The translations under genes were made by a program, and so were the position numbers. Below, piece after piece: positions 8,612-16,219 of a stretch of DNA of 64,000 nucleotides. The notes under the pieces are model-generated. The model saw only the letters and a program-made list of their open reading frames with translations, was not told the DNA's origin and ran no database searches. The stretch comes from Ruegeria arenilitoris (GTDB taxonomy: Bacteria; Pseudomonadota; Alphaproteobacteria; Rhodobacterales; Rhodobacteraceae): assembly GCF_013035315.1 (NCBI RefSeq), contig NZ_WQHP01000004.1, positions 248,001-312,000 of the forward strand. The letters are read 5' to 3'. How positions within the stretch are numbered: the first letter of the stretch is position 1; the number at the start of each line of letters is the position of its first letter.

Positions 8612-8637
8612 AAGCGCGCCTAAATCGGGGCGCGCTT
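8612..8637. terminator. Bidirectional terminator between bhcD and suhB
   Basis: AAGCGCGCC (8612-8620) pairs exactly with GGCGCGCTT (8629-8637). It sits between two convergent genes, 8 bases after the bhcD stop, with an A-run on the left and TTACT on the right. Confidence 0.8.
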
Positions 8638-8659
8638 ACTCAATCGGTCGGTCGAGGTT

Positions 8660-9445
8660 TCAGCCCCGGATCACTTTGGCGAATTGGTCAAAGATCGGCT
8701 CGTTCGAGCAGATCACTTCGCCATCTTCCAGCACGTTGCCTTCGGGGTTCAGTGCCTGAACAAAGCCACCCGCCTCTTTCACGATGATAATCCCGGCGGC
8801 GAGGTCCCAAGCATTCAGGCGGCGCTCCCAGAACCCTTCGTAGCGGCCAGCGGCCACGTAAGCCATGTCCAGAGCAGCCGCTCCCCAGCGGCGCACACCA
8901 GCACAGGCGGGCATCAGACGCGCCAGATCCTGCAGCGTGGCGGGCAGGTCCGAGCGACCACCAAACGGCAGACCGGTCGAGAAAATCGACTCGATCATGC
9001 GGTGACGGCCCGAAACCCGGATACGAGTGTCGTTCATCCAAGCGCCCTCGCCTTTCTCGGCAAAGAACATCTCATCCTTGGCGGCGTCATAGATCACACC
9101 GGCGACGATCTTGCCCTTGTGTTCCAGAGCGATCGAGATCGCCCAATGCGGCAGACCGTGCAGGAAGTTCGTGGTACCGTCCAGCGGGTCAACGATCCAA
9201 CGGCGGGTTGGGTCTTCGCCGTCAATCGCACCACCTTCCTCGGCCAGCCAGCCATAGGTCGGACGTGCGCCCAGCAGTTCCTCTTTCAGGATCGCCTCGG
9301 CAGCAATGTCAGCTTTGGAGACAAAGTCGCCCGCACCCTTCATCGACACCTGAAGGTTCTCGACTTCACGAAAATCCTTGACCAAAGAACGCCCCGCTTT
9401 GCGCGCGGCTTTGATCATGATGTTGAGGTTTGCACTGCCAACCAT
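8660..9445 (-). CDS. suhB: Inositol-1-monophosphatase family protein SuhB
   Basis: A 261-residue metal-dependent phosphatase of the IMPase superfamily; E. coli SuhB has this activity and also acts in rRNA transcription antitermination. The two family signatures are intact: WIVDPLDGTTNFLHG (metal ligands Asp/Asp) and NAWDLAAG near the C-terminus, plus the metal Glu in LAEEGG. Length and layout match bacterial SuhB throughout. It is transcribed toward bhcD and stands alone; the 96 bases upstream separate it from metR on the same strand. The actual substrate cannot be read from sequence. Confidence 0.93.
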   Translation of the reverse strand: MVGSANLNIMIKAARKAGRSLVKDFREVENLQVSMKGAGDFVSKADIAAEAILKEELLGARPTYGWLAEEGGAIDGEDPTRRWIVDPLDGTTNFLHGLPHWAISIALEHKGKIVAGVIYDAAKDEMFFAEKGEGAWMNDTRIRVSGRHRMIESIFSTGLPFGGRSDLPATLQDLARLMPACAGVRRWGAAALDMAYVAAGRYEGFWERRLNAWDLAAGIIIVKEAGGFVQALNPEGNVLEDGEVICSNEPIFDQFAKVIRG

Positions 9446-9541
9446 TGTCCAAAGGCTCCTGTCCGGTCAAACCGCGCGTATACTGATGCAAAGCGCCCTT
9501 GCCAAGAGGAATGATGCGCATAGCAGACCCGCGTTTTGCGC

Positions 9542-10447
9542 CTATTGCTGTTGCAGCTTGCGCGCCTCGGTTCCGGCCAGTTGGATCAACTCTTGCATAT
9601 AGGGTTTTTCAAGGTCCTCGGTCCGCACCGCCGCGTAGAGCCTGCGAGTGATCCCGTCTTTGGTCAGAGGGCGGGTGACGTAGTCCGAGTTGTACTTGAC
9701 CTCACGCACAACCCAGTCGGGCAGAACGGACACGCCGCGGTTCGACGCCACCAGCAACAGGATCACAGCCGTCAGCTCGACCTGACGGATCGCTGCCGGT
9801 TCGACCCGCGCAGGGATCAGCAACTGACTGAAAATATCCAAACGCGTGCGTTCGACCGGGTAAGTGATCAGGGTTTGACCCCGGAAATCCTCAGCCTCGA
9901 TGAACTCTTTCTGGGCCAGCGGGTGCGATGAGGCCGCGACGAACACGGCGTCATAATCAAAAAGCTCGATAAACTCGATGCCCGGCAAATCCTCGGGGTC
10001 GGACGAGACGACCAGATCGACCTCTTCCTTCTGCAAGGCTGGCAGGGCGTCAAACGCCAAACCGGGACGGATATCGACATCGACGTCCCCCCAGGATTTC
10101 CTGAAAGATTCAAGCACGGGGAACAGCCATTCGAAACAGGCATGGCATTCGATAGCGATGTGCATTCGTCCCGTACGCCCATCGCGCAGGGACGAGAATT
10201 CCTGCTGCGTGGCCTCGACTTGCGGCAAAATCTGTTCGGCCAGCCGCAGCAGGCGCAACCCAGCTGCCGACAGCTTCATCGGCTTGGACCGACGCAAGAA
10301 CAACTCAACGCCCGCTTGATCCTCCAATCCTTTGATCTGATGGCTCAGCGCGGACTGGGTGATATTCAGCTGGTCCGCCGCACGGGCAAGACCACCGCAT
10401 TCATGGATCGCCTTGATCGTGCGCAGGTGACGGAATTCGATGTGCAT
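9542..10447 (-). CDS. metR: LysR-family regulator of methionine synthesis, MetR-type
   Basis: A 301-residue LysR-type regulator. The N-terminal helix-turn-helix (LARAADQLNITQSALSHQIK) and the effector domain closely resemble E. coli MetR in segments such as IAIECHACFEWL and LITYPVERTRLD. MetR uses homocysteine as co-regulator and controls metE, metF and glyA. Here it is divergent from metF, the expected target. The ATG at 10447 gives the MetR-like start MHIEFRHLRT; an ATG 15 bases upstream is also possible. The 94 bases between it and metF must hold both promoters; I did not find a convincing TGAA-N5-TTCA box. Confidence 0.9.
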   Translation of the reverse strand: MHIEFRHLRTIKAIHECGGLARAADQLNITQSALSHQIKGLEDQAGVELFLRRSKPMKLSAAGLRLLRLAEQILPQVEATQQEFSSLRDGRTGRMHIAIECHACFEWLFPVLESFRKSWGDVDVDIRPGLAFDALPALQKEEVDLVVSSDPEDLPGIEFIELFDYDAVFVAASSHPLAQKEFIEAEDFRGQTLITYPVERTRLDIFSQLLIPARVEPAAIRQVELTAVILLLVASNRGVSVLPDWVVREVKYNSDYVTRPLTKDGITRRLYAAVRTEDLEKPYMQELIQLAGTEARKLQQQ

Positions 10448-10541
10448 TGAAGCAGGACTCATGTTGTTCTTGAATATTATGAGTTTGTCTCACATGACCC
10501 GAAGTGGCACAAGGTCCGAGACGCAAGTTTATGAGGCCGAG

Positions 10542-11408
10542 ATGACCAAGCCAGAAATTTCATTCGAGTTCTTTCCGCCCAAAACCCTCGAAGCCTCTTT
10601 CCGCCTATGGGATACGGTTCAGACGCTGGCACCGCTGGATCCGCGCTTTGTCTCGGTGACTTATGGCGCGGGCGGAACGACACGGGAACTGACGCGCGAC
10701 GCTGTTGCGACGCTGCACAAATCCTCGGGCCTGCCGGTCGCTGCGCATTTGACGTGCGTCGATGCCTCACGCCAGGAAACGCTGGAAATCGCGGATACCT
10801 TCGCTCGCGCCGGCGTCCAGGACATTGTGGCCCTTCGGGGCGATCCGCCGAAGGGTCACGACCGTTTTGAGCCTCACCCCGAAGGTTTTGCCAACTCGGT
10901 CGAATTGATTGAAGCCCTGGCGGAAACCGAGATGTTCAGCATCCGCGTCGGCGCCTATCCGGATATTCACCCCGAAGCACCCAATGCACGGTCTGATGTT
11001 GATTGGCTGAAGGCCAAGTTGGAAGCAGGTGCAGACGAAGCTTTGACCCAGTTTTTCTTTGAAGCCGAAACGTTCTTCCGGTTCCGCGACGCCTGCGAAA
11101 AGGCTGGTATCGACAAGCCCATCGTTCCCGGAATTTTACCGATTGAGAACTGGAAAGGCGCCCGGAACTTTGCCAAACGTTGCGGCACGCATATCCCTGA
11201 CTGGGTTGAGCACGCGTTTGAAAAGGCCATCCGTGACGACCGCGAAGACTTGCTTGCGACGGCCCTGTGCACCGAACTGTGTTCGGACCTGATCGACGGC
11301 GGCGTGGACAAGCTGCATTTCTACACGTTGAACCGCCCCGAGCTGACGCGCGACGTGTGTTTTGCCCTTGGCATCACACCCAAAGCCGAGCTGCAAAATG
11401 TGGCCTGA
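10542..11408 (+). CDS. metF: 5,10-Methylenetetrahydrofolate reductase
   Basis: A 288-residue FAD-dependent TIM-barrel enzyme that reduces methylene-THF to methyl-THF, the methyl donor for methionine synthesis. It begins with the family start ISFEFFPPKT (catalytic Glu in EFFPP) and contains VSVTYGAGGTT, HLTCVDASRQE, ALRGDPPKG and TQFFFEAE, all MetF landmarks. E. coli MetF is 296 residues. I chose the ATG at 10542 because the family begins there; upstream in-frame starts would add 34 residues unlike MetF. The divergent metR is its likely regulator. Confidence 0.96.
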   Translation: MTKPEISFEFFPPKTLEASFRLWDTVQTLAPLDPRFVSVTYGAGGTTRELTRDAVATLHKSSGLPVAAHLTCVDASRQETLEIADTFARAGVQDIVALRGDPPKGHDRFEPHPEGFANSVELIEALAETEMFSIRVGAYPDIHPEAPNARSDVDWLKAKLEAGADEALTQFFFEAETFFRFRDACEKAGIDKPIVPGILPIENWKGARNFAKRCGTHIPDWVEHAFEKAIRDDREDLLATALCTELCSDLIDGGVDKLHFYTLNRPELTRDVCFALGITPKAELQNVA

Positions 11409-11575
11409 ATAGGTCGGGGGCGCGTCGTTGCCACATGCGCGCCTCAGACCGCAAGGACAATCGAGGCACCCAACCGAGATTGTTCGCGTAGCTACCTCAA
11501 TTTCGTAAGAAAATTGACAAAACTGTCACCCTGTTCAAACTGAATTTGTATCGGTTTTGTAATGAGTTTTTGGGT

Positions 11576-12226
11576 ATGGAATCTGCAGAAAAGATCAAAG
11601 CCCGCACAGAGGCCTTGTATGCCCTGGGATTGGATCAAAGCGCCAGCTCAGATGATATTCGCAACGCCTGGCGGCATATCGCGTTTCATGGGCATCCTGA
11701 TCAGGCGCATGGCGACTGTTCCGGGTTCACACGCGCTAAAGAGGCCTATGACCTTTTGCGCAAGGAAGGGTTTGCCAACAAAGGAAGCACCACAGGCAAA
11801 CCGCGACGCCCAAAGTTGCGCCGTCGCATTATCACCCTGGAGACCTCCGACATCGACGCTTGCCGGGCGCTGCTGAACACCGCCTTGCCCGACAGAACGG
11901 GCGACGACGATTTCTCGGACGCGGAACTCATGTGCAAGTCCGACCATGTCCCGGATGCAGTGGGCTTCTTTGGACGACACCTGACCTTCTTTGTTCCAAC
12001 GCCGGTCCATCAGGGGCCAAACCGCGTCGCGTTGCCGACATCGGTTCTGGCCGGATCACGCCGGACTGAAACCGAAGTTCTGAACTTTCAATCCAACGAT
12101 TCCGGGTCGGGCGAGGTCGTCGTTCCGGACAACATCACCGCGAGAAAGTTTCCCGGAGCCAAAAGCGTTCGGATCAGGTTCGAAGCCGATCAGCAGATAC
12201 GCGATGAGTTCTGGCTGGCCCACTAA
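11576..12226 (+). CDS. Orphan J-domain (DnaJ-like) protein
   Basis: A 216-residue protein with an N-terminal J domain (about residues 12-65), including the essential HPD tripeptide in FHGHPDQAHG and the helix IV-like ending AKEAYDLLRK. J domains stimulate the ATPase of an Hsp70. The rest (about 70-216) has a basic linker (KPRRPKLRRR) and a domain I do not recognise; there is no Gly/Phe region, zinc finger or DnaJ C-terminal domain. No dnaK is nearby. The ATG at 11576 is preferred over an upstream TTG. Its client and partner are unknown. Confidence 0.75.
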   Translation: MESAEKIKARTEALYALGLDQSASSDDIRNAWRHIAFHGHPDQAHGDCSGFTRAKEAYDLLRKEGFANKGSTTGKPRRPKLRRRIITLETSDIDACRALLNTALPDRTGDDDFSDAELMCKSDHVPDAVGFFGRHLTFFVPTPVHQGPNRVALPTSVLAGSRRTETEVLNFQSNDSGSGEVVVPDNITARKFPGAKSVRIRFEADQQIRDEFWLAH

Positions 12227-12231
12227 CGCAA

Positions 12232-12259
12232 AAAGCCCGGCTATACTTTGCCGGGCTTT
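12232..12259. terminator. Bidirectional terminator
   Basis: AAAGCCCGGC (12232-12241) pairs exactly with GCCGGGCTTT (12250-12259), 5 bases after the J-domain gene and 18 bases before the end of the convergent YHS gene. A's on the left and TTT on the right suit both directions. Confidence 0.85.
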
Positions 12260-12277
12260 GGTTTGGTGAGTGGCCAC

Positions 12278-12796
12278 TTAGTTGGTGATCGGGCCTTCCG
12301 AGGTAAATTTCGGGATTACGCTGGTCGAAGCACCGTCGCCTTCGATACCGGGCCAGTTACCTTCGGCAATATTGATGTTGCCCGGTACGTCTTCTTCCCA
12401 AAAGCCAACCACGACATCTGTGATGTTCAGGTACAGCTTGTCATCGACAATGCGCCACAGGTTCGGGTTTGCCGGAACCTTGCCACCTTTCGACACGCCA
12501 TAGGCACAATGCCCGTCATATTGCGGTGCATAAAAAGCGGGGTTTTCCAGGAATTTGTCACGGTTTTCTTCGGTCGCAAACGCCCAGGTCGCACCGTTGT
12601 AATCTGCAGTGATGTCCGCACGTCCACGCACGGCTTCGGGCTGTGACTGACCGACCGGAACCTGATCCAGGCTGCGATAGGCGACAACGTCATATCCGGA
12701 TACGGCAAATCCGGTGCCGTCCACATATTGATCACCAGCAAAGGCCGGAGCGGCAAAAGTCAGCGCCGCAGCTACTGTCAGGGCAAAACGTTTCAT
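12278..12796 (-). CDS. Exported YHS-domain protein
   Basis: A 172-residue periplasmic protein. The first 20 residues are a signal peptide (MKRFALTVAAALTFAAPAFA, cleavage before GDQY). The mature part carries a YHS-type segment (FAVSGYDVVAYRSLD, then YDGHCAYGVSKGGKVPANP). YHS domains are short metal-associated modules found with copper and other metal proteins; homologues of this layout are usually annotated only as YHS-containing. The ATG at 12796 has an AAAGGA site upstream and gives the signal peptide; longer starts do not. The metal and the role are unknown. Confidence 0.8.
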   Translation of the reverse strand: MKRFALTVAAALTFAAPAFAGDQYVDGTGFAVSGYDVVAYRSLDQVPVGQSQPEAVRGRADITADYNGATWAFATEENRDKFLENPAFYAPQYDGHCAYGVSKGGKVPANPNLWRIVDDKLYLNITDVVVGFWEEDVPGNINIAEGNWPGIEGDGASTSVIPKFTSEGPITN

Positions 12797-13046
12797 GGTG
12801 GTCGGTCCTTTTGTCCTTGGGATTGTTGATCTGCCCGAACGTGCGGGTCTGACCATACAATAGGTGATTCACATCCGATGCGCAGTCCTGCTCGCGGCGC
12901 TGTGACGTCTAATGAGAAAACGTGAGAGGTTAAGTGAGGAATGTTACAAAACAGCCGCTGCGTTGGGGGTTGGACTCGGTGGCTTGCAACATTAGCTGTT
13001 GTGACGGACGGACAATTCACATGCACTTTGCACAGAAAGGCAAGAA

Positions 13047-13925
13047 ATGAGCGAGCAACCGACCTATACGCCCCCAAAGGTCTGGACCTGGGATAGCCAA
13101 AGCGGCGGCCAATTCGCCAACATCAACCGCCCCATTGCCGGTGCCACCCACGACAAGGATCTGCCGGTTGGGCGTCATCCGATGCAGCTGTATTCACTGG
13201 CAACGCCAAACGGCGTGAAAGTCACCGTGATGTTGGAAGAGTTGCTGGCCTTGGGCCACGAAGGTGCGGAATACAATGCCTGGCTGATCAATATCGGCGA
13301 AGGCGATCAGTTCAGCTCGGGCTTTGTCGAGGCGAACCCGAACTCCAAAATCCCCGCCCTCTGGGATCGCTCGGGCGACGAACCGTTGCGCGTATTCGAG
13401 AGCGCTTCGATCCTGTTTCACCTGGCCGAAAAGTTCGGTGAGTTCCTGCCCGAATCTGGCCCGGAGCGCACCGAGGTAATGAACTGGGTTTTCTGGCAGA
13501 TGGGCAGCGCGCCTTACTTGGGTGGCGGTTTTGGTCATTTCTACGCCTATGCGCCCGAGAAATGGGAATATCCGATCAACCGCTTCGCGATGGAGACCAA
13601 GCGTCAATTGGACGTTCTGGACCGCGAACTGGCCGACAAGACGTTTATCGCGGGCGAAGACTACACCATCGCTGACATGGCGATCTGGCCCTGGTACGGC
13701 CAGTTGGTTCTGGGCCGTCTCTACAGCGCTGCAGAGTTCCTGGACGTTGAATCGTACAAAAACGTTATGCGTTGGGCCAAAGCCATCGACGCTCGCCCGG
13801 CGGTGCAGCGCGGCCGCATGGTCAACCGCCCCTTTGGTGAGTTGCATACGCAGCTGCACGAGCGTCACGAAGCCAGCGATTTTGAAACCCGCACGCAGGA
13901 CAAACTGGAAGCTGCTGCGGAATAA
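13047..13925 (+). CDS. yghU: Glutathione S-transferase family protein, YghU-type (disulfide-bond oxidoreductase)
   Basis: A 292-residue GST that matches E. coli YghU along its length, for example KVWTWDSQSGGQFANINRP, GDQFSSGFVEANPNSKIPA and GGGFGHFYAYAPEKWEY. YghU-type proteins (Nu class) bind two glutathione molecules and have disulfide reductase activity. The thioredoxin-like domain begins near residue 47 (MQLYSLATPNGVKV) and the helical domain follows from about 140. It stands alone: divergent from the YHS gene across 250 bases and closed by its own terminator. No promoter element in that gap is convincing. Confidence 0.93.
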   Translation: MSEQPTYTPPKVWTWDSQSGGQFANINRPIAGATHDKDLPVGRHPMQLYSLATPNGVKVTVMLEELLALGHEGAEYNAWLINIGEGDQFSSGFVEANPNSKIPALWDRSGDEPLRVFESASILFHLAEKFGEFLPESGPERTEVMNWVFWQMGSAPYLGGGFGHFYAYAPEKWEYPINRFAMETKRQLDVLDRELADKTFIAGEDYTIADMAIWPWYGQLVLGRLYSAAEFLDVESYKNVMRWAKAIDARPAVQRGRMVNRPFGELHTQLHERHEASDFETRTQDKLEAAAE

Positions 13926-13933
13926 TCAAATTG

Positions 13934-13961
13934 AGCCCCGCGATCATTCTGTCGCGGGGCT
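13934..13961. terminator. Terminator after yghU, shared with the convergent sseB-like gene
   Basis: AGCCCCGCGA (13934-13943) pairs exactly with TCGCGGGGCT (13952-13961) around an 8-base loop, 8 bases after the yghU stop. The 3' arm touches the stop codon of the convergent gene. Confidence 0.8.
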
Positions 13962-14749
13962 TACTTCAGAATTGGTGGTTTTTCCGGGTCACTGCCTGGT
14001 ATTGTCTGAGTCACCACACGCGCTTCGGGTTGTGGCAGATCGAACCGCAAGCCAACCCGCGCCAATGAGGCCGCCACCTGATCATGTGCGCGGAAAAACC
14101 CGACATCCATAGCCCCTGCTTCTATCCCAGAAAACGTCAGCGCCTCGGACGCAGCTTTGGCCAAAGCAGGCTCTGCGCCTTCGACGGCACCGATGAACCC
14201 CAGCATATGACCCGCACCGCCGCCCTTGGATTTTGTTCCAACAAGATAGGCCGCCTCTGCCAATCCAACGGCTGTGGCAAGCTTCGCGTCTAATGCCGTC
14301 AGCAGATCATCGGGCAGACCCGCAGGAGGAAGGAACTCCTCCAACTGCTGCTGAACTTCTTCCGGGCCGTGCTGCAAGGTTTCAGCCAACCAGCCCAGCG
14401 CCTCAGCCGGGATCAGCATCGAGGACGGTGCGACTTCAAGGTTCAGCCCAAGTCCGATCCCCTGCCCGGCTAGCATCGCAGACAACACGCGACCCGAAAG
14501 CGCCACATACGGAACGGGACGCTCGGCGAACCGCGCCAGCCGATCCTCGCGATCAAACGCCAGAACAAAACGACCATCCGCAACGTCGAACAATTCTGGA
14601 GAGATACTTTCGTCCTTCGCTTCCTCAGTCAGCAGCAGGAACAATTCGCTGTCGGCCAGCCGTTCAAAGAACCGCAAACGCGCCGCATCATCCTGCGGAT
14701 CAGCGGTCATCGCCCCGTGGGCATTATCCAGAGCCGTTGCTTCAGTCAT
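13961..14749 (-). CDS. SseB family protein
   Basis: A 262-residue protein with an SseB N-terminal domain at its start (TALDNAHGAMTADPQDDAARL, then FFERLADSELFLLL). In E. coli SseB is linked to enhanced serine sensitivity, but no biochemical activity is established. The C-terminal half is Ala/Gly/Leu-rich, without recognisable catalytic motifs, and resembles the second domain seen in longer SseB proteins. Its ATG overlaps the end of the upstream glycosylase-like gene by 8 bases, so the two are co-transcribed and probably coupled. Confidence 0.75.
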   Translation of the reverse strand: MTEATALDNAHGAMTADPQDDAARLRFFERLADSELFLLLTEEAKDESISPELFDVADGRFVLAFDREDRLARFAERPVPYVALSGRVLSAMLAGQGIGLGLNLEVAPSSMLIPAEALGWLAETLQHGPEEVQQQLEEFLPPAGLPDDLLTALDAKLATAVGLAEAAYLVGTKSKGGGAGHMLGFIGAVEGAEPALAKAASEALTFSGIEAGAMDVGFFRAHDQVAASLARVGLRFDLPQPEARVVTQTIPGSDPEKPPILK

Positions 14750-15329
14750 TCAGAACCTCTTGCACCCGCGCACGCAGAACCGGCAGAAGGTCGGCTTGGA
14801 ACCACGGGTTTTTCTTCAACCATGCCGTATTGCGCCACGACGGATGAGGCAAGGCAAAGACGCGCGGCGCATGGTCTCGCCAGTTGCGCACCGTCTCGGT
14901 AACTGAGCCGCGGACGTTCAGGTGGTATTTGTGAGCATGTCCCCCAACCAGTATCGTCAGAGGCACCTCACCCAACGTTTGCATGACCCTGCCATGCCAC
15001 GTCTGTCCGCAGACAGGCGGCGGCGGCAAATCCGCATTTCGAGCGTCATAGCCCGGAAAACAAAAAGCCATAGGGACAATCGAAACCCGAGATCTGTCGT
15101 AAAACACTGTCTCATCTATCCCAAGCCAGTCCCGCAAACGATCGCCTGAGGGATCAGTGAATGGCCGCCCTGAGGCATGCACCCGCGCGCCCGGGGCCTG
15201 TCCCGCAATCAGAACAGGCGTTCCGGCGCGAAACCAAACCACAGGACGGGGTCGGTGCGCCGTTTGCGTTGCAGCGAAACGGTCAGCGCAGATGCGGCAC
15301 GCGGCGATCTCTTTCTCAAGCGAATTCAT
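14742..15329 (-). CDS. Uracil-DNA glycosylase superfamily protein with an Fe-S cysteine pattern
   Basis: A 195-residue protein of the family 4/5-like uracil-DNA glycosylase superfamily. It shows the GQAPG uracil-loop motif (residues 43-47) and the C-terminal PHPSWRN motif. Cysteines C11, C14, C90 and C107 form C-x2-C-xn-C-x16-C, the spacing used by family 4 enzymes for a 4Fe-4S cluster. The first motif differs from the usual GE(A/G)PG by having Gln for Glu, so activity may differ from a classical UDG. It overlaps the following SseB-like gene by 8 bases. Confidence 0.8.
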   Translation of the reverse strand: MNSLEKEIAACRICADRFAATQTAHRPRPVVWFRAGTPVLIAGQAPGARVHASGRPFTDPSGDRLRDWLGIDETVFYDRSRVSIVPMAFCFPGYDARNADLPPPPVCGQTWHGRVMQTLGEVPLTILVGGHAHKYHLNVRGSVTETVRNWRDHAPRVFALPHPSWRNTAWLKKNPWFQADLLPVLRARVQEVLND

Positions 15330-15447
15330 CAGATAGCAAGGTTTCCTGCATCAAACTGGTTGACGGTCACGGTGAAAGATAGTCAACGCAAGGCGTGGGT
15401 CCAACAGATGGAAAAGTCACATTGCCAACAGCACGCCTGTGGATACA

Positions 15448-15477
15448 TTGATCATTGCCGTCAAAATTCGACATAAT
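15448..15477 (+). promoter_or_regulatory. Candidate sigma-70-like promoter of the polysaccharide operon
   Basis: TTGATC (15448-15453) and CATAAT (15472-15477) are separated by 18 bases, 83 bases before the kpsT-like ATG. It is the best match in the 230-base divergent gap, but a single imperfect match of this kind has weak support. Confidence 0.3.
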
Positions 15478-15559
15478 GTGGCCCATATAAACGGGTAGGA
15501 ACGCCCCTCTATCACCGGCGCGACCGGACCAACGAAAAGGTGCAAGCAGCAGGCCCCGA

Positions 15560-16219
15560 ATGCTTGAGTTTGAGAATGTCAGCAAGTCCTTCTGGACCGG
15601 GACGCGCCGCAAGGTGATCCTGGACAATGTCTCGTTCCGGGTCGAACTGGGGCGCTCGGTTGGCATTCTAGCACCCAACGGCACTGGAAAAACCACCCTG
15701 ATCAACATGATGGCGGGGCTGGAAAAGCCTGACGAAGGCGTGATCCGAAAATCCTGCCGCGTCTCCTTTCCGATGGGGTTTTCCGGTGGTGTGGCAAACA
15801 AGCTGTCGGCTTTGGAGAACTCGCGCTACGTTGCCAATATCTATGGGATGGACCCCGATTACGTTGAAGCTTATTGCAAGTGGCTTTGCAACTTGGGTGA
15901 TTACTTCGACCAACCATTGGCGACTTATTCCAGCGGTATGAGGGGGCGCTTTACCTTCGCCCTCATGCTGGCGCTGGATTTCGATATGTACCTTATCGAT
16001 GAAGGCATGCCCGCATCCACGGATGTGGAGTTCAACCGAAAGGCCGGGGATATCCTACGCGAAAAACTGCGCACCACGACGCTTGTGATCGTGTCGCACA
16101 GCCCCTCGGTGCTGGAAAAATTTGCGCAAGAAGCGGCAGTTCTTATGGACGGTCAGCTTTATATGTTCGACACCTTGGAAGAGGCCAAGCAGCTATATGA
16201 CTACCAAACCCAAGGCTAG
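15560..16219 (+). CDS. Polysaccharide/capsule ABC transporter ATP-binding protein, KpsT-like
   Basis: A 219-residue nucleotide-binding subunit of the KpsT/Wzt (ABC-2) type that powers export of capsular polysaccharide across the inner membrane. Walker A is APNGTGKTT (about residues 38-46), with Ala at the usual first Gly; the signature loop is YSSGMRGRF; Walker B is FDMYLIDEG; the switch His is in VIVSHSPSV. The KpsE-like gene starts inside its 3' end (23-base overlap). The permease KpsM expected beside KpsT is not in this window. Confidence 0.9.
   Translation: MLEFENVSKSFWTGTRRKVILDNVSFRVELGRSVGILAPNGTGKTTLINMMAGLEKPDEGVIRKSCRVSFPMGFSGGVANKLSALENSRYVANIYGMDPDYVEAYCKWLCNLGDYFDQPLATYSSGMRGRFTFALMLALDFDMYLIDEGMPASTDVEFNRKAGDILREKLRTTTLVIVSHSPSVLEKFAQEAAVLMDGQLYMFDTLEEAKQLYDYQTQG

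Noticed and set aside
10448..10541. A possible MetR box between metR and metF
   Set aside because: TGAA and TCA-like halves occur, but none fits the recalled TGAA-N5-TTCA symmetry well enough to call.
15367..15801. A minus-strand frame across the kpsT-like start
   Set aside because: It runs antisense through the Walker A region of the ATPase gene and has no family motif.
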